64,000 nucleotides of DNA from the NCBI RefSeq assembly GCF_001302565.1, contig NZ_CP012750.1:1612001-1676000 (forward strand), read 5' to 3'. The translations under genes and the position numbers were made by a program. This DNA is from Glutamicibacter halophytocola. Lineage in GTDB: Bacteria > Actinomycetota > Actinomycetes > Actinomycetales > Micrococcaceae. The notes beneath the pieces were generated by a model. The model was not told the DNA's origin. It was given only the letters and a program-made list of their open reading frames with translations, and searched no databases. Below, piece by piece: positions 1 through 9,157 of the stretch. Every line of letters starts with the position of its first letter. The stretch's first letter is position 1.

Positions 1-432
1 GGTTGCAAGCAGGTGCTCTTCCTCGACGCCTTCAATGACAATGCTGTTGAAGAACTGGGCGGCATGAATGTTTTCTTTGTCACCAAGGACAGCAAGCTGG
101 TTACACCTGCACTGACCGGAACCATCCTTGAAGGTGTTACCCGTTCATCGGTGATCCAGCTGGCCAAGGACCGTGGCATCACAGTGGAAGAACGAAAGAT
201 CACCCTCGACGAATGGCGTGATGGCGTTGCTTCCGGTGATATCACGGAAGTATTTGCCTGCGGTACCGCTGCGGTAATCACTCCAATCGGCCTGCTCAAG
301 AATGACGATGAACTCATCGGAGACGAGAACGCTCCTGCCGGTGAAGTGACGATGTCCATCCGCGAGGAACTGCTGGGCATCCAGCTGGGCACCGTCGAAG
401 ATCGACACGGCTGGCTGGAGCGTTTGGCCTAG
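1..432 (+). CDS. ilvE: Branched-chain amino acid aminotransferase, C-terminal part (cut by window start)
   Basis: PLP-dependent enzyme of fold type IV that transfers the amino group in the last step of leucine, isoleucine and valine synthesis. The reading frame is open from base 1, so only about 143 C-terminal residues are present. Visible family features are the MNVFFV strand, the TPALTGTILEGVTR segment (phosphate and substrate binding side) and the FACGTAAVITPIG segment near the C-terminus. The active-site lysine lies upstream of the window. A small GC-rich hairpin (461-476) follows but lacks a T-run, so termination there is doubtful. Identification is from motif recognition and is firm for the family. 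Confidence 0.9.
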   Translation, partial: GCKQVLFLDAFNDNAVEELGGMNVFFVTKDSKLVTPALTGTILEGVTRSSVIQLAKDRGITVEERKITLDEWRDGVASGDITEVFACGTAAVITPIGLLKNDDELIGDENAPAGEVTMSIREELLGIQLGTVEDRHGWLERLA

Positions 433-506
433 ACGCCAATCCAAACGACTACGATGGTCTCGGGGCATAAGCCCCGGGGCCATTGTTGTATGCGAAAAGG
501 AATGAA

Positions 507-1598
507 ATGCACGTACTGGTAACTGGCGGTGCAGGCTACATAGGATCTCACGCCGTGCTCTTGCTGCTCGAAGCTGGCCACAAGGTTTCCGTCTTCGACA
601 ATCTGAGCAATTCATCGCCCGAATCCCTGAGGCGCGTACGCGACATGTCCAATTCGGCTCCCGAGCTTTTCATTGGCGACTTGCTGGATAGCGACCGCCT
701 GGATTCCGTCTTGAGCCAGACCAAGCCGGACGCAGTCATCCACTTTGGCGGTTTGAAGGCCGTAGGAGAGTCCGTTGAAAAGCCGATTTCCTACTACCAG
801 AACAATGTTGTTGGCACCTTGAATCTGGTGTCAGCGATGGAAAAAGCTGGCGTTAAGCGACTGGTTTTCAGCTCATCCGCAACGGTCTACGCCGAGTCCA
901 CTCAGTTGCCACTGGTTGAAGATGCACAGCGTGCCGCATCAAACCCCTACGGGCGAACCAAACTGCATATCGAACAAATCCTCGAGGACCTTGCGGTTTC
1001 CGACTCCTCCTGGTCCATCGCCACCTTGCGCTACTTCAATCCAGTTGGCGCTCATCCTTCGGGAAACATCGGCGAAGATCCGCAGGGTATCCCGAACAAC
1101 CTCATGCCGTTTATTGCACAGGTAGCGGTCGGCCGCCGCAGCGAAGTCCAGGTCTTCGGCAATGATTACCCAACCTACGATGGAACTGGCGTGCGGGACT
1201 ACATTCACGTCATGGACCTTGCCCAGGGCCACCTGGATGCATTGGACTTCTTGAACACCCACACCGGCCAGTACGTCTGGAATCTCGGAACCGGAAGCGG
1301 AACGAGCGTCCTGGATGTCATTGGCGCGTTCTCGCGGGCCTGTGGCCGGCAGCTTCCATACAAGTTGGTAGAGCGTCGCCCGGGCGATATCGCCGAGTAC
1401 TACGGTGATCCGACAACAGCCCGCTTGGAGCTCGGCTGGAAGGCCGAACGAGGAGTCGAGGAAATGGCTCGGGATATGTGGGAATGGCAGTCGAAGAACC
1501 CCGCTGGATATCCGGATTATGATCTTGACGGAATTTCTGAAGAAGAAATCAACGAGTTTATCCGTGGAAGCCGCGCCACGATCGCTAAACAAGACTAG
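507..1598 (+). CDS. galE: UDP-glucose 4-epimerase
   Basis: Interconverts UDP-glucose and UDP-galactose (possibly also the N-acetyl forms). It is an extended short-chain dehydrogenase with the NAD-binding motif GGAGYIGSH at residues 8-16 and a catalytic SSSATVY...YGRTK pattern. Length is 363 residues, slightly longer than classical GalE because of a C-terminal extension rich in acidic residues. The frame is open further upstream from a TTG at 483, but the ATG at 507 follows an AAAGGAAT ribosome site and begins exactly at the Rossmann strand, so 507 is chosen. Together with galU at 24.7 kb it could feed UDP-sugars to the wall polymer locus; that link is inference. Confidence 0.93.
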   Translation: MHVLVTGGAGYIGSHAVLLLLEAGHKVSVFDNLSNSSPESLRRVRDMSNSAPELFIGDLLDSDRLDSVLSQTKPDAVIHFGGLKAVGESVEKPISYYQNNVVGTLNLVSAMEKAGVKRLVFSSSATVYAESTQLPLVEDAQRAASNPYGRTKLHIEQILEDLAVSDSSWSIATLRYFNPVGAHPSGNIGEDPQGIPNNLMPFIAQVAVGRRSEVQVFGNDYPTYDGTGVRDYIHVMDLAQGHLDALDFLNTHTGQYVWNLGTGSGTSVLDVIGAFSRACGRQLPYKLVERRPGDIAEYYGDPTTARLELGWKAERGVEEMARDMWEWQSKNPAGYPDYDLDGISEEEINEFIRGSRATIAKQD

Positions 1599-1613
1599 AC
1601 AAGAGAAAACCGA

Positions 1614-2378
1614 ATGAAAATTGCAAGATTTGTAGTAGACGGTGATCCGCTGTACGGAGTCGTTGATGGCAACGACATCCACGTCCTGGCAGGAGACCCG
1701 TTCTTCCAGGGAATCAAAACCACAGGGGCAACCCACAGCCTGGATGATGTTCGCCTGGTGGCGCCAATCATTCCACGTTCAAAAGTGGTCGGGTTCGGGC
1801 GCACCTACCGTGAACACGCCAAGGAACTGGGCAATGAAGTTCCGCAGGAACCCATCATGTTCTTGAAGCCCAATACCTCGGTGGTTGGACATGGGGATCC
1901 TGTCACCCTGCCAGCGTTCTCTGATGAGGTTTCCTTCGAGGGCGAACTAGCTGTCGTCATTGGGCGTATTTGCAAGGACGTCCCTGCCGACAAGGCCCAA
2001 GACGTCATCTTCGGCTACACCGTAGCCAATGACCTCACCGCGCGCGATGCGCAACGCAGCGATCTGCAGTGGGCCCGCGCCAAGGGGTTCGACGGTTCTT
2101 GCCCGCTGGGCCCCTGGATTGAAACTGAATTGCCGGATCCAGACGACGTCGGCATTATTACCCGAGTCAACGGTGAAGTTAAGCAAGATGGCTCCACCAA
2201 CGAAATGATTTGGCCGGTCAATGAACTGGTGGCGCGAGCTTCGGAAGCCTTTACGCTCTTGCCAGGCGATGTGATCATGACTGGAACACCTGCAGGTGTG
2301 GGACTGGTCAATGCGGGGGATGTCGTTGAAATCGACGTTGAAGGAATCGGTTCATTGCGAAGCGTATTCCGGCGCTGA
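1614..2378 (+). CDS. Fumarylacetoacetate hydrolase family protein
   Basis: A 254-residue member of the FAH superfamily (fumarylpyruvate hydrolase / oxaloacetate tautomerase / 2-hydroxyhepta-diene-dioate isomerase group), metal-dependent enzymes acting on beta-dicarbonyl compounds. Seen: FGRTYREHAKELG, the FEGELAVVIG metal-ligand region, TVANDLTARDAQ and the end motif GDVIMTGTPAGVG. It begins 15 nt after galE and lies upstream of gltX, a common actinobacterial arrangement. The exact substrate cannot be read from sequence; many close relatives are annotated only as family members. Confidence 0.88.
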   Translation: MKIARFVVDGDPLYGVVDGNDIHVLAGDPFFQGIKTTGATHSLDDVRLVAPIIPRSKVVGFGRTYREHAKELGNEVPQEPIMFLKPNTSVVGHGDPVTLPAFSDEVSFEGELAVVIGRICKDVPADKAQDVIFGYTVANDLTARDAQRSDLQWARAKGFDGSCPLGPWIETELPDPDDVGIITRVNGEVKQDGSTNEMIWPVNELVARASEAFTLLPGDVIMTGTPAGVGLVNAGDVVEIDVEGIGSLRSVFRR

Positions 2379-2449
2379 GTTAGTTTAACTAATCTTTATC
2401 TGGGTACAATAGTTATTAACACCAACTTGCCATCATCATTTTGGTGGAA

Positions 2450-2492
2450 CCGCACTGGCTCTCGATCATTTATGTGATCGGGAGCCTTGCGG
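2450..2492 (+). terminator. Hairpin between the FAH-family gene and gltX
   Basis: Inverted repeat with arms 2457-2468 and 2475-2486 around a TTTATG loop, extended outward by CCGCA/TGCGG. It ends 44 nt before the gltX start. No T-run follows directly, so it may be a weak terminator or a leader structure of gltX. Confidence 0.5.
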
Positions 2493-2536
2493 TTTAAATG
2501 CGACTTTCGGCGCGAAAGGCATAGAATGAAGTCATC

Positions 2537-4042
2537 ATGACTGATCTATCGCTGATTCCCGAAGTAACCGAAGATACCCCGGTACGCGTTCGCTTTTGCC
2601 CATCACCCACTGGAACTCCACACGTTGGATTGATCCGTACGGCCCTGTTCAACTGGGCTTACGCTCGTCACACGGGCGGCAAGATGATTTTCCGCATCGA
2701 AGATACGGATGCGAAGCGCGACTCGGAGGAAAGCTACAACCAGGTGCTGGACGCCTTGAACTGGTTGGGTATCGACTGGGATGAAGGCGTTAACGTCGGT
2801 GGGCCGCACGAGCCTTACCGCCAGTCTCAGCGAGGCGAGATCTACCAAGATGTCATCGCCAAGCTCCGCGCGGCCGGGCACCTGTACGAGTCATATTCCA
2901 CCCCCGAGGAAATCGAAGCGCGCCACAAGGCTGCCGGCCGGGATCCAAAACTTGGCTATGACAACTTTGACCGCGAGCTCACCGACGAGCAGAAGGCAGC
3001 GTTCAAGGCAGAAGGCCGCGAGCCTGTGCTGCGTGTTCGCATGCCGGATCACGACGTCACGTTCAATGACCTGGTCCGTGGCGAGATCACGTTCAAGGCA
3101 GGCAGCGTGCCGGACTATGTCGTCGTTCGCGCCAACGGACAGCCCCTGTACACGCTGGTCAACCCGGTTGACGACGCCTTGATGGGCATCACCCATGTGC
3201 TTCGCGGTGAAGACCTGCTGTCTTCAACGCCACGCCAGGTTGTCTTGTATGCACTCCTGCACGATATCGGCGTTGCAAAGTACATGCCGCGCTTCGGGCA
3301 CTTGCCATACGTGATGGGCCAGGGAAACAAGAAGCTTTCCAAGCGCGATCCAGAATCAAGCTTGTTCCTGCACCGCGACAACGGGTTCATCCCAGAGGGC
3401 CTGCTCAACTATCTGGCATTGCTCGGCTGGTCATTGAGCGCCGATGAAGACATCTTCACCAGCGAGCAACTCGTTGAAGCCTTCGACGTTACCGATGTCC
3501 TGTCCAACCCGGCACGATTCGATGTCAAAAAGGCCGAAGCCATCAACGGTACGCATGTGCGCATGCTGGAACCCAAGGACTTCCGGGATCGCTTGGTTCC
3601 ATATCTCCAGGCCGCTGAACTTGTTGGTGCCGAGCTGACCGCTCGCGAAAACGAAATCCTTGATCAGGCTGCTCCACTGGTACAGGAGCGTATCGCGCTC
3701 TTGGGCGAAGCTACCGACATGCTGGAGTTCCTCTTCAAGTCGGACGATGAGATTGTCATCGCTGACAACGCCCTGAAGGGCATGCCGGCGAACCTCGCAG
3801 AGGTGGTTGATGCATCGGTTCAGGCGCTGGAAGGCTTGTCGGACTGGAACGCAGAGACCATCCAGGCAGCGCTTCGTGGCAAATTGGTTGACGAGTTGGA
3901 GCTCAAGCCGCGCCAGGCTTTCGGCCCTGCCCGTGTAGCAATTTCGGGTAAGCGCGTATCGCCACCGCTCTTCGAGTCCATGGAAATCCTGGGCCGCGAG
4001 TCGAGCTTGAACCGTCTTCGTGCTTTTGGCGAATCCCGGTAG
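2537..4042 (+). CDS. gltX: Glutamyl-tRNA synthetase
   Basis: Class I aminoacyl-tRNA synthetase of 501 residues that charges tRNA-Glu. The HIGH-type signature [10 protein letters not shown] is at about residues 21-30 and the KMSKS-type loop KKLSKRD near residue 265; the C-terminal anticodon-binding half follows. In most actinobacteria GluRS is non-discriminating and also loads Glu on tRNA-Gln, to be amidated by GatCAB; this is family knowledge, not visible here. Genes for tRNA-Gln(CUG) and tRNA-Glu(CUC), both potential substrates, lie 370 nt downstream. Confidence 0.96.
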   Translation: MTDLSLIPEVTEDTPVRVRFCPSPTGTPHVGLIRTALFNWAYARHTGGKMIFRIEDTDAKRDSEESYNQVLDALNWLGIDWDEGVNVGGPHEPYRQSQRGEIYQDVIAKLRAAGHLYESYSTPEEIEARHKAAGRDPKLGYDNFDRELTDEQKAAFKAEGREPVLRVRMPDHDVTFNDLVRGEITFKAGSVPDYVVVRANGQPLYTLVNPVDDALMGITHVLRGEDLLSSTPRQVVLYALLHDIGVAKYMPRFGHLPYVMGQGNKKLSKRDPESSLFLHRDNGFIPEGLLNYLALLGWSLSADEDIFTSEQLVEAFDVTDVLSNPARFDVKKAEAINGTHVRMLEPKDFRDRLVPYLQAAELVGAELTARENEILDQAAPLVQERIALLGEATDMLEFLFKSDDEIVIADNALKGMPANLAEVVDASVQALEGLSDWNAETIQAALRGKLVDELELKPRQAFGPARVAISGKRVSPPLFESMEILGRESSLNRLRAFGESR

Positions 4043-4072
4043 GGTCATTCCCTAGCACTAGCGGTACATGCA

Positions 4073-4123
4073 GAGCACCTTGGATGTTTGCAACATTGAA
4101 TGATGTTGGCATCCAAGGTGCTC
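4073..4123 (+). terminator. Transcription terminator after gltX
   Basis: A 14-bp perfect stem (4073-4086 with 4110-4123) topped by an inner 6-bp stem (4091-4096 with 4103-4108), followed by a T-rich stretch. It lies 30 nt after the gltX stop. Confidence 0.75.
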
Positions 4124-4410
4124 TTGCTTTTGCCGGCTAGTGAGCGTTTGTGCGGGGGAGTCCAAGTGAAGCTACCGCGATTCAGGCTGAATGCTGGGGT
4201 GCGTCAATTCACAGTGGCAATTTGCGGCGGAAGCGGAATCCCGGCAAGCCCAAAAAGCTATTTTTCAGCGATTCTGCGCGGAAATTGGGAGCAGCCATGT
4301 GCCGACTCCTCGATTTGTGTAGTTCTTGGCTGGACGGTATAGTTTTATCTCGTGCTACGGAAGTGGCCTGGAATAATGCTTGACAGAATTCCTAAACTCC
4401 CAAGTCACAA
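4124..4410. other. Non-coding stretch upstream of the tRNA pair
   Basis: No convincing gene here. A TTGACA hexamer at 4380-4385 and a TAAACT at 4393-4398 lie just ahead of the first tRNA, but their spacing does not form one standard promoter. Confidence 0.4.
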
Positions 4411-4482
4411 TGGGATATGGTGTAATTGGCAACACAACGGTTTCTGGTTCCGTCATTCTAGGTTCGAGTCCTGGTATCCCAG
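4411..4482 (+). tRNA. tRNA-Gln (CUG)
   Basis: A full cloverleaf can be drawn: acceptor TGGGATA pairs with TATCCCA, the anticodon loop reads TTCTGGT with anticodon CTG, and the T-arm contains GGTTCGAGTCC. The discriminator base is G at 4482. CCA is not encoded. It lies 46 nt ahead of tRNA-Glu and is probably co-transcribed with it. Confidence 0.92.
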
Positions 4483-4528
4483 CGCTTCATCGGATTCGTC
4501 CGGTGAGCCAAGGTAAAACTTGGCGTAC

Positions 4529-4604
4529 GGCCCCATCGTATAGCGGCCTAGTACTCCGCCCTCTCACGGCGGCAACACGGGTTCGAATCCCGTTGGGGTC
4601 ACCA
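4529..4604 (+). tRNA. tRNA-Glu (CUC)
   Basis: Cloverleaf with acceptor GGCCCCA/TGGGGTC, anticodon stem CCGCC/GGCGG around the loop CTCTCAC (anticodon CTC), T-arm with GGGTTCGAATCCC, discriminator A and an encoded CCA at 4602-4604. Confidence 0.95.
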
Positions 4605-4611
4605 TATGAAA

Positions 4612-4642
4612 AACCACGGAGAGATCCGTGGTTTTTTCTTTT
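4612..4642 (+). terminator. Rho-independent terminator after tRNA-Glu
   Basis: The stem ACCACGGA/TCCGTGGT around a GAGA loop is followed by TTTTTTCTTTT, a textbook intrinsic terminator closing the tRNA pair. Confidence 0.9.
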
Positions 4643-4694
4643 GCATGGAAAATGTGCCTCTATCTCTCAGCAATCACCGTCGCCATAAGGCAAG

Positions 4695-6473
4695 ATGGTG
4701 CACATGGAGTCGAACTCAGATCAGATCAGGCCTGCATTGAGCGAGGCTGCTGGTGACGGGCAAATCAGCAACACCACCATCAAGAGCCTCATCGAATTGC
4801 GTGGCATTCTCAGTGATCTAGTTTTTGTCGGCAACTCGTCTTCCGCAACCTCTGAAAGTGATCAGTTGCGTGAGAAGACAGTGCATCAAATATCAGACTA
4901 TCTGATACCAAGAGTCTCCAACCTCGGCGCACCGCTGCTAGCGGTGATAGGCGGATCAACTGGATCCGGCAAGTCCACTCTCGTTAACTCGTTGGTGGGT
5001 GAGCAAATCAGCATTTCGGGTGCTGTCAGGCCGACAACCAGAACGCCGGTTCTCGCCTTTAATCCCATGGACCAACCATTCTTTGAATCCGACCGCGTAC
5101 TGCCCGAACTCACTCGCGTTTCCGGCGGCGGGTTTGCAGTAGCCGGAGATTCTTCCCGTCACGATGCTCTGGTCATGAAGCCACACGGGAACGTTCCCCA
5201 AGGGCTGGCAATTCTTGATGCGCCCGATATCGATTCTGTTTCAGACGATAACAGGGCACTAGCAGGACAACTGCTCAACGCCGCCGATTTATGGATTTTC
5301 GTGACAACAGCCAATCGCTACGCAGATGCTCTGCCATGGGAGCTGCTCACGGACGCGGGCGTTCGGGACATTACGGTATGCGTAGTCCTCAATCGGGTTC
5401 CGCCAGGTGCCGAGCGCGACATAGTCCCAGATCTGCGCCGTTTACTGATTGAAAAGAACTTGGATCCCGCTTTATTGCATGTCGTCAATGAGACACAGCT
5501 CAATGAACAAGACTTATTGCCGGGGGAGCACCTCGAGCCGCTCATGGCCTGGCTTAATGCCTTGGCCGCGGATTCATCCAAGCGCCAGCAGGTGGCAGCG
5601 CAAACTCTTGCAGGAGCATTGAAGCGCACTACTGCCGACGTAGGCGAGCTACTGGCTGAATTGCAAGATCAAGAAGCACAACTCGACGACTTGCGACGGC
5701 TGACCAATGAGAGGTTTGCACAAGCCCAGGAACGGATTAATGCCGCACTCAATGATGGCTCCTTGCTCCGTGGGGAAATCTTGTCGCGTTGGCAGGATTT
5801 TGTTGGTGCTGGAGAACTCCTTCGGGGCATTGAGGGCGCAATCGGCCGGGTGAGAGATCGAGTCGGAGCGTTCTTCTCAGGGCGGCCGCCAGCCACGCAT
5901 CGCGTGGAACAGGCAATCGAGTCCGGATTGCATACAGTCTTTATCGCAGAGATCACCAAGGCTTGCCATGACGTGGACAGGTCGTGGAAGAATACTCCGC
6001 TCGGGCAGGTGCTCCGAGACGGGCTAGAGGCACCGCGGCCTTCCAATGATCTCAGCGAGCAAGCTGCAGAGAGTATCCGTCTGTGGCAGAAAGATATTCT
6101 TGAGATGATTCGCGAAGAAGGTGCTGGCAAACGCAAAACCGCCCGCATGGCTGCCTTCGGAATCAACGGAGTCGCGGTCATCCTGATGGTTGTCGTCTTC
6201 GCCTCTACCGCAGGGCTAACTGGTCTGGAAATTGGCATCGCTGGTGGATCCGCGGTCGTTGGGCAGAAGCTTTTGGAAGCGATATTCGGCGAGGACGCAG
6301 TGCGCAGGATGGCGATGAGAGCCCGGAAAATGCTGGATGCGCGTGCCCAGGGTTTGATTGCCAAGACCTCCGAGCCCTATGCCAACGGAATTGGCCGTGC
6401 GGCTCAACCCGAGGTTGCTCAGGCATTGAGCCGCGTCACCGAAGGACTGAACAGCAAAGGGGCCAAGAAGTGA
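4695..6473 (+). CDS. Dynamin-like membrane-associated GTPase (first of a pair)
   Basis: A 592-residue P-loop GTPase of the actinobacterial dynamin-like/YfjP-type family. The G1 motif GGSTGSGKST is near residue 85, the G3 region reads LDAPDID, and the G4 position is the non-canonical LNRVP in place of NKxD. Long helical stretches follow, and a hydrophobic segment (about residues 485-525) could insert in the membrane. The next gene overlaps it by 4 nt and encodes a second GTPase, so the two are probably made together and may form a hetero-oligomer. The ATG at 4695 is used; an ATG at 4704 is possible. Role (membrane remodelling or envelope stress) is inferred from family only. Confidence 0.8.
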   Translation: MVHMESNSDQIRPALSEAAGDGQISNTTIKSLIELRGILSDLVFVGNSSSATSESDQLREKTVHQISDYLIPRVSNLGAPLLAVIGGSTGSGKSTLVNSLVGEQISISGAVRPTTRTPVLAFNPMDQPFFESDRVLPELTRVSGGGFAVAGDSSRHDALVMKPHGNVPQGLAILDAPDIDSVSDDNRALAGQLLNAADLWIFVTTANRYADALPWELLTDAGVRDITVCVVLNRVPPGAERDIVPDLRRLLIEKNLDPALLHVVNETQLNEQDLLPGEHLEPLMAWLNALAADSSKRQQVAAQTLAGALKRTTADVGELLAELQDQEAQLDDLRRLTNERFAQAQERINAALNDGSLLRGEILSRWQDFVGAGELLRGIEGAIGRVRDRVGAFFSGRPPATHRVEQAIESGLHTVFIAEITKACHDVDRSWKNTPLGQVLRDGLEAPRPSNDLSEQAAESIRLWQKDILEMIREEGAGKRKTARMAAFGINGVAVILMVVVFASTAGLTGLEIGIAGGSAVVGQKLLEAIFGEDAVRRMAMRARKMLDARAQGLIAKTSEPYANGIGRAAQPEVAQALSRVTEGLNSKGAKK

Positions 6474-8113
6474 CAGAACGAAAAGTCGTCCGTGCTGTTA
6501 ATGGCCTGAACCAGCAGATTGACTGTGTTGTTGAAGCCATGCAGCTTGCTGAGCCGTATTTGGATTCAGAAAGCATCGACTTGGCAGCATCGGTCATCAG
6601 GAAATCCGAATCACGGCGAAATCTGTCTTCGGAACACGTGGTCGTCGGGCTTTTTGGCGCTACGGGAAGCGGAAAGTCGACGCTATTCAATGCCTTGGTT
6701 GGGCGTGAACTGGCATCCACAGGGGTGATACGACCAACGACCACGAACACTGTGGCTGCGATCTGGGATACAGCGGGAGCCAATGAACTTCTGGATTGGC
6801 TCGAAGTCAACGACCGCCATGTCATCGAGGCATCAGCGGAACCGAAGCGGGGGTCTTCGAAAAAGGACTTCGATTCTGGTTTGCTGCTCTTGGATTTGCC
6901 GGACATGGACTCGACGAGGGTGGAACACCACCAGATTGCTACCCGGCTAGTTGGCCAAGTTGATTTCCTCGTCTGGGTTCTTGATCCTCAAAAATATGCT
7001 GACGCGTCTATTCATCATGGATATTTGAACTCCTTGCGCAGCCAGCAGGGAAATATATTGATCGTTCTGAATCAGATAGATCGAGTGGCCGCCTCCGATA
7101 GGAATAGCATCGTTAGTTCCTTGCGCGAGATCCTGGCTTCCTCGGGGCTGGAACGACTTCCGGTGGTGTGCGCGTCGGCTTCCACGGGAGAAGGGCTGGA
7201 GGAAGTCCAACGGCAGATTGCTGCGGCCGCGAAAAACAAGGCGATATCTACCCGCAGGTTGCGAGCAGACGTTGATCAAGTGGTTCACCATCTCAAAGCC
7301 GAGCTGAGTGCTGAAAAAGTGCGTCTGCCGGATCAGATGCAGCAGTCCGAGCTGGAGCGGGCTATAGCCAATGCCCATGGGGCGCAATATATTGCAGAGG
7401 CCGTAGAGACTTCCTACAAGCTCCGCGCCGCGCGACGCACGGGCTGGCCCGTGACTACCTGGCTGATTCGATTGCGCAACGATCCGCTACAGCGAATGAA
7501 CTTGGGAAGAAAGCGGGAGGCAGCCGAACTGTCCATCACCTCGCGCCCTGAACTTTCTGTTGCCGAATCCGCGGCCATCGACCATGCCATCGACAACTAC
7601 GTGCAGGAAGCCACGCAGGAACTGCCCGACAGCTGGATAGAACCGGTCCGGGAAGAAGTTGGCAGCAACGTGCAGCACCTGGACAGTGCCGTGGATGCCG
7701 CCATCGCTGGCACGCCCTTGGGCGTGGAAAAGCCGTCCTGGTGGTGGCCGGCAGTCAAATTTGTCCAGTGGGTCTCTTTGCTGGCAGCGCTGGCCGGGGC
7801 ACTGTGGCTGGCTGCCTACCCTGTGGCCGGCTACTTCCAATTCGACCTTCCCGCAGCCCCTCGTGTCGAAGGCATAGCTGCTCCCACGCTTGTTTTTGCC
7901 ATCGGCGTGTTGCTGGGTATCGTGCTGGGAATTGCTTGTTCATTCGTCAATCGAATAGTGGCTAAAGTTAAGCGTAGGAAGGCATTAAGAAATATAGAAC
8001 GTTCAGTATCTGGGCAGGTTCGCGCTGCGGTGGTTGAACCCGTCGACCACTATCTGAATACCTACAACAGCTATGCCGCCATTATTACCTCAGCAGCAAA
8101 GAAAGCCGAATAG
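6470..8113 (+). CDS. Dynamin-like membrane-associated GTPase (second of a pair)
   Basis: A 547-residue partner of the preceding GTPase, starting with GTG in a GTGA overlap. The G1 motif FGATGSGKST is at residues 62-71, G3 is LDLPDMDS, and the G4 position reads NQID, closer to NKxD than in its partner. Two strongly hydrophobic segments (about 428-450 and 463-485) near the C-terminus predict a membrane hairpin. Tandem dynamin-like pairs are known in bacteria, for example DynA/DynB in Streptomyces, where they act at division septa; equivalence is not shown here. thiL follows 6 nt later. Confidence 0.8.
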   Translation: MTERKVVRAVNGLNQQIDCVVEAMQLAEPYLDSESIDLAASVIRKSESRRNLSSEHVVVGLFGATGSGKSTLFNALVGRELASTGVIRPTTTNTVAAIWDTAGANELLDWLEVNDRHVIEASAEPKRGSSKKDFDSGLLLLDLPDMDSTRVEHHQIATRLVGQVDFLVWVLDPQKYADASIHHGYLNSLRSQQGNILIVLNQIDRVAASDRNSIVSSLREILASSGLERLPVVCASASTGEGLEEVQRQIAAAAKNKAISTRRLRADVDQVVHHLKAELSAEKVRLPDQMQQSELERAIANAHGAQYIAEAVETSYKLRAARRTGWPVTTWLIRLRNDPLQRMNLGRKREAAELSITSRPELSVAESAAIDHAIDNYVQEATQELPDSWIEPVREEVGSNVQHLDSAVDAAIAGTPLGVEKPSWWWPAVKFVQWVSLLAALAGALWLAAYPVAGYFQFDLPAAPRVEGIAAPTLVFAIGVLLGIVLGIACSFVNRIVAKVKRRKALRNIERSVSGQVRAAVVEPVDHYLNTYNSYAAIITSAAKKAE

Positions 8114-8119
8114 AACTCT

Positions 8120-9130
8120 GTGACTATTAATCAGCCTGAAGCAACCGTCGGAGACCTTGGCGAACAAGGAATACTTGATACTATTCTTCCGCTCCTTGAC
8201 TCGCGCACGGCAAACCTCGGTCCAGGCGATGATGCTGGCGCACTGAATGTCCAAGGAACAGAGATCCTGGTTTCAGTCGATACTCTTGTCGAAAACCAGG
8301 ACTTCAAGTTGATCTGGCCAAGCGGTCTTGAACACCGTGCCTACGACATTGGCTGGAAATCCATTGCGCAGAACGTTTCGGACATCAACGCGATGGGTGG
8401 CCGTTCCACCGGTGCGGTGATTTCCTTGTCGCTGCCTCCAACAACGTCTCTTGAATGGGTCAAGGATTTCGCCCAGGGGATTGCCGACGCAATCAATGCG
8501 CTGGGGGCCAAAGAGCTGACTATTCTCGGCGGAGATCTCGGAAAATCAACGGAAATCTCGGTGACGACTACCGTACTGGGAGAAACCGCGCATGGAAAGA
8601 TTCTGCGCAGCGGTGCCAAGCCAGGCGACGTGATCGCGGTGGCGGGGCGTCTGGGTGATGCCGGAGCTGGCCTGTCGGTTTTGGAGCATGGCAGCAGTGC
8701 AAGCACGTGGAGCAGGGCGGTGCGCCGCATAGCTGAAGCGCAATGCAAGCCGGTCCCGCCTCTTGGTTCTGGCCCCCGTGCCGCAGAAGCAGGTGCCCAC
8801 GCCATGATGGACCTCTCTGATGGCCTCGTGCGCGATACAGCGCGACTGGCCAAGAGCAGCGGTGTCAGCATCGATTTCGAGCGCCAGGTATTGCAGAAAT
8901 TTGCAGCGCGGCTAGCCCCCGCCGCACAGCTGACCAAGACCGATCCGATGGATTGGGTGCTCCATGGCGGTGAAGACTTCGGACTTCTTGCTGCTTTCCC
9001 GGCAGATGCCGAGGTACCTGAAGAATTCACCGTTCTCGGTGTCGCCAAGGCACGCAGCGGCCGACGCTCCCTGGTCACCGTTGATGGGAAAACCGTGACG
9101 GCAAACGCCGGCTTTGACCACTTCAGCTAG
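8120..9130 (+). CDS. thiL: Thiamine-monophosphate kinase
   Basis: Phosphorylates thiamine monophosphate to the cofactor thiamine diphosphate using ATP. It has 336 residues and belongs to the PurM/ThiL fold. Seen: GPGDDAG near residues 34-40, the SVDTLVE metal-binding motif, DIGWKSIAQNVSDINAMGG, and the C-terminal MMDLSDGL and HGGEDFGLLA motifs. The GTG start lies 6 nt after the second dynamin-like gene, so it probably shares that transcript. In many relatives thiL sits beside ddl and DUF3515; here that place holds an LCP gene. Confidence 0.93.
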   Translation: MTINQPEATVGDLGEQGILDTILPLLDSRTANLGPGDDAGALNVQGTEILVSVDTLVENQDFKLIWPSGLEHRAYDIGWKSIAQNVSDINAMGGRSTGAVISLSLPPTTSLEWVKDFAQGIADAINALGAKELTILGGDLGKSTEISVTTTVLGETAHGKILRSGAKPGDVIAVAGRLGDAGAGLSVLEHGSSASTWSRAVRRIAEAQCKPVPPLGSGPRAAEAGAHAMMDLSDGLVRDTARLAKSSGVSIDFERQVLQKFAARLAPAAQLTKTDPMDWVLHGGEDFGLLAAFPADAEVPEEFTVLGVAKARSGRRSLVTVDGKTVTANAGFDHFS

Positions 9131-9157
9131 CCTATTGCTGAGGTTGCAGCGCGCTTT

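Noticed and set aside
939..1736. 265-codon minus-strand frame opposite galE
   Set aside because: Antisense shadow without motifs or ribosome site.
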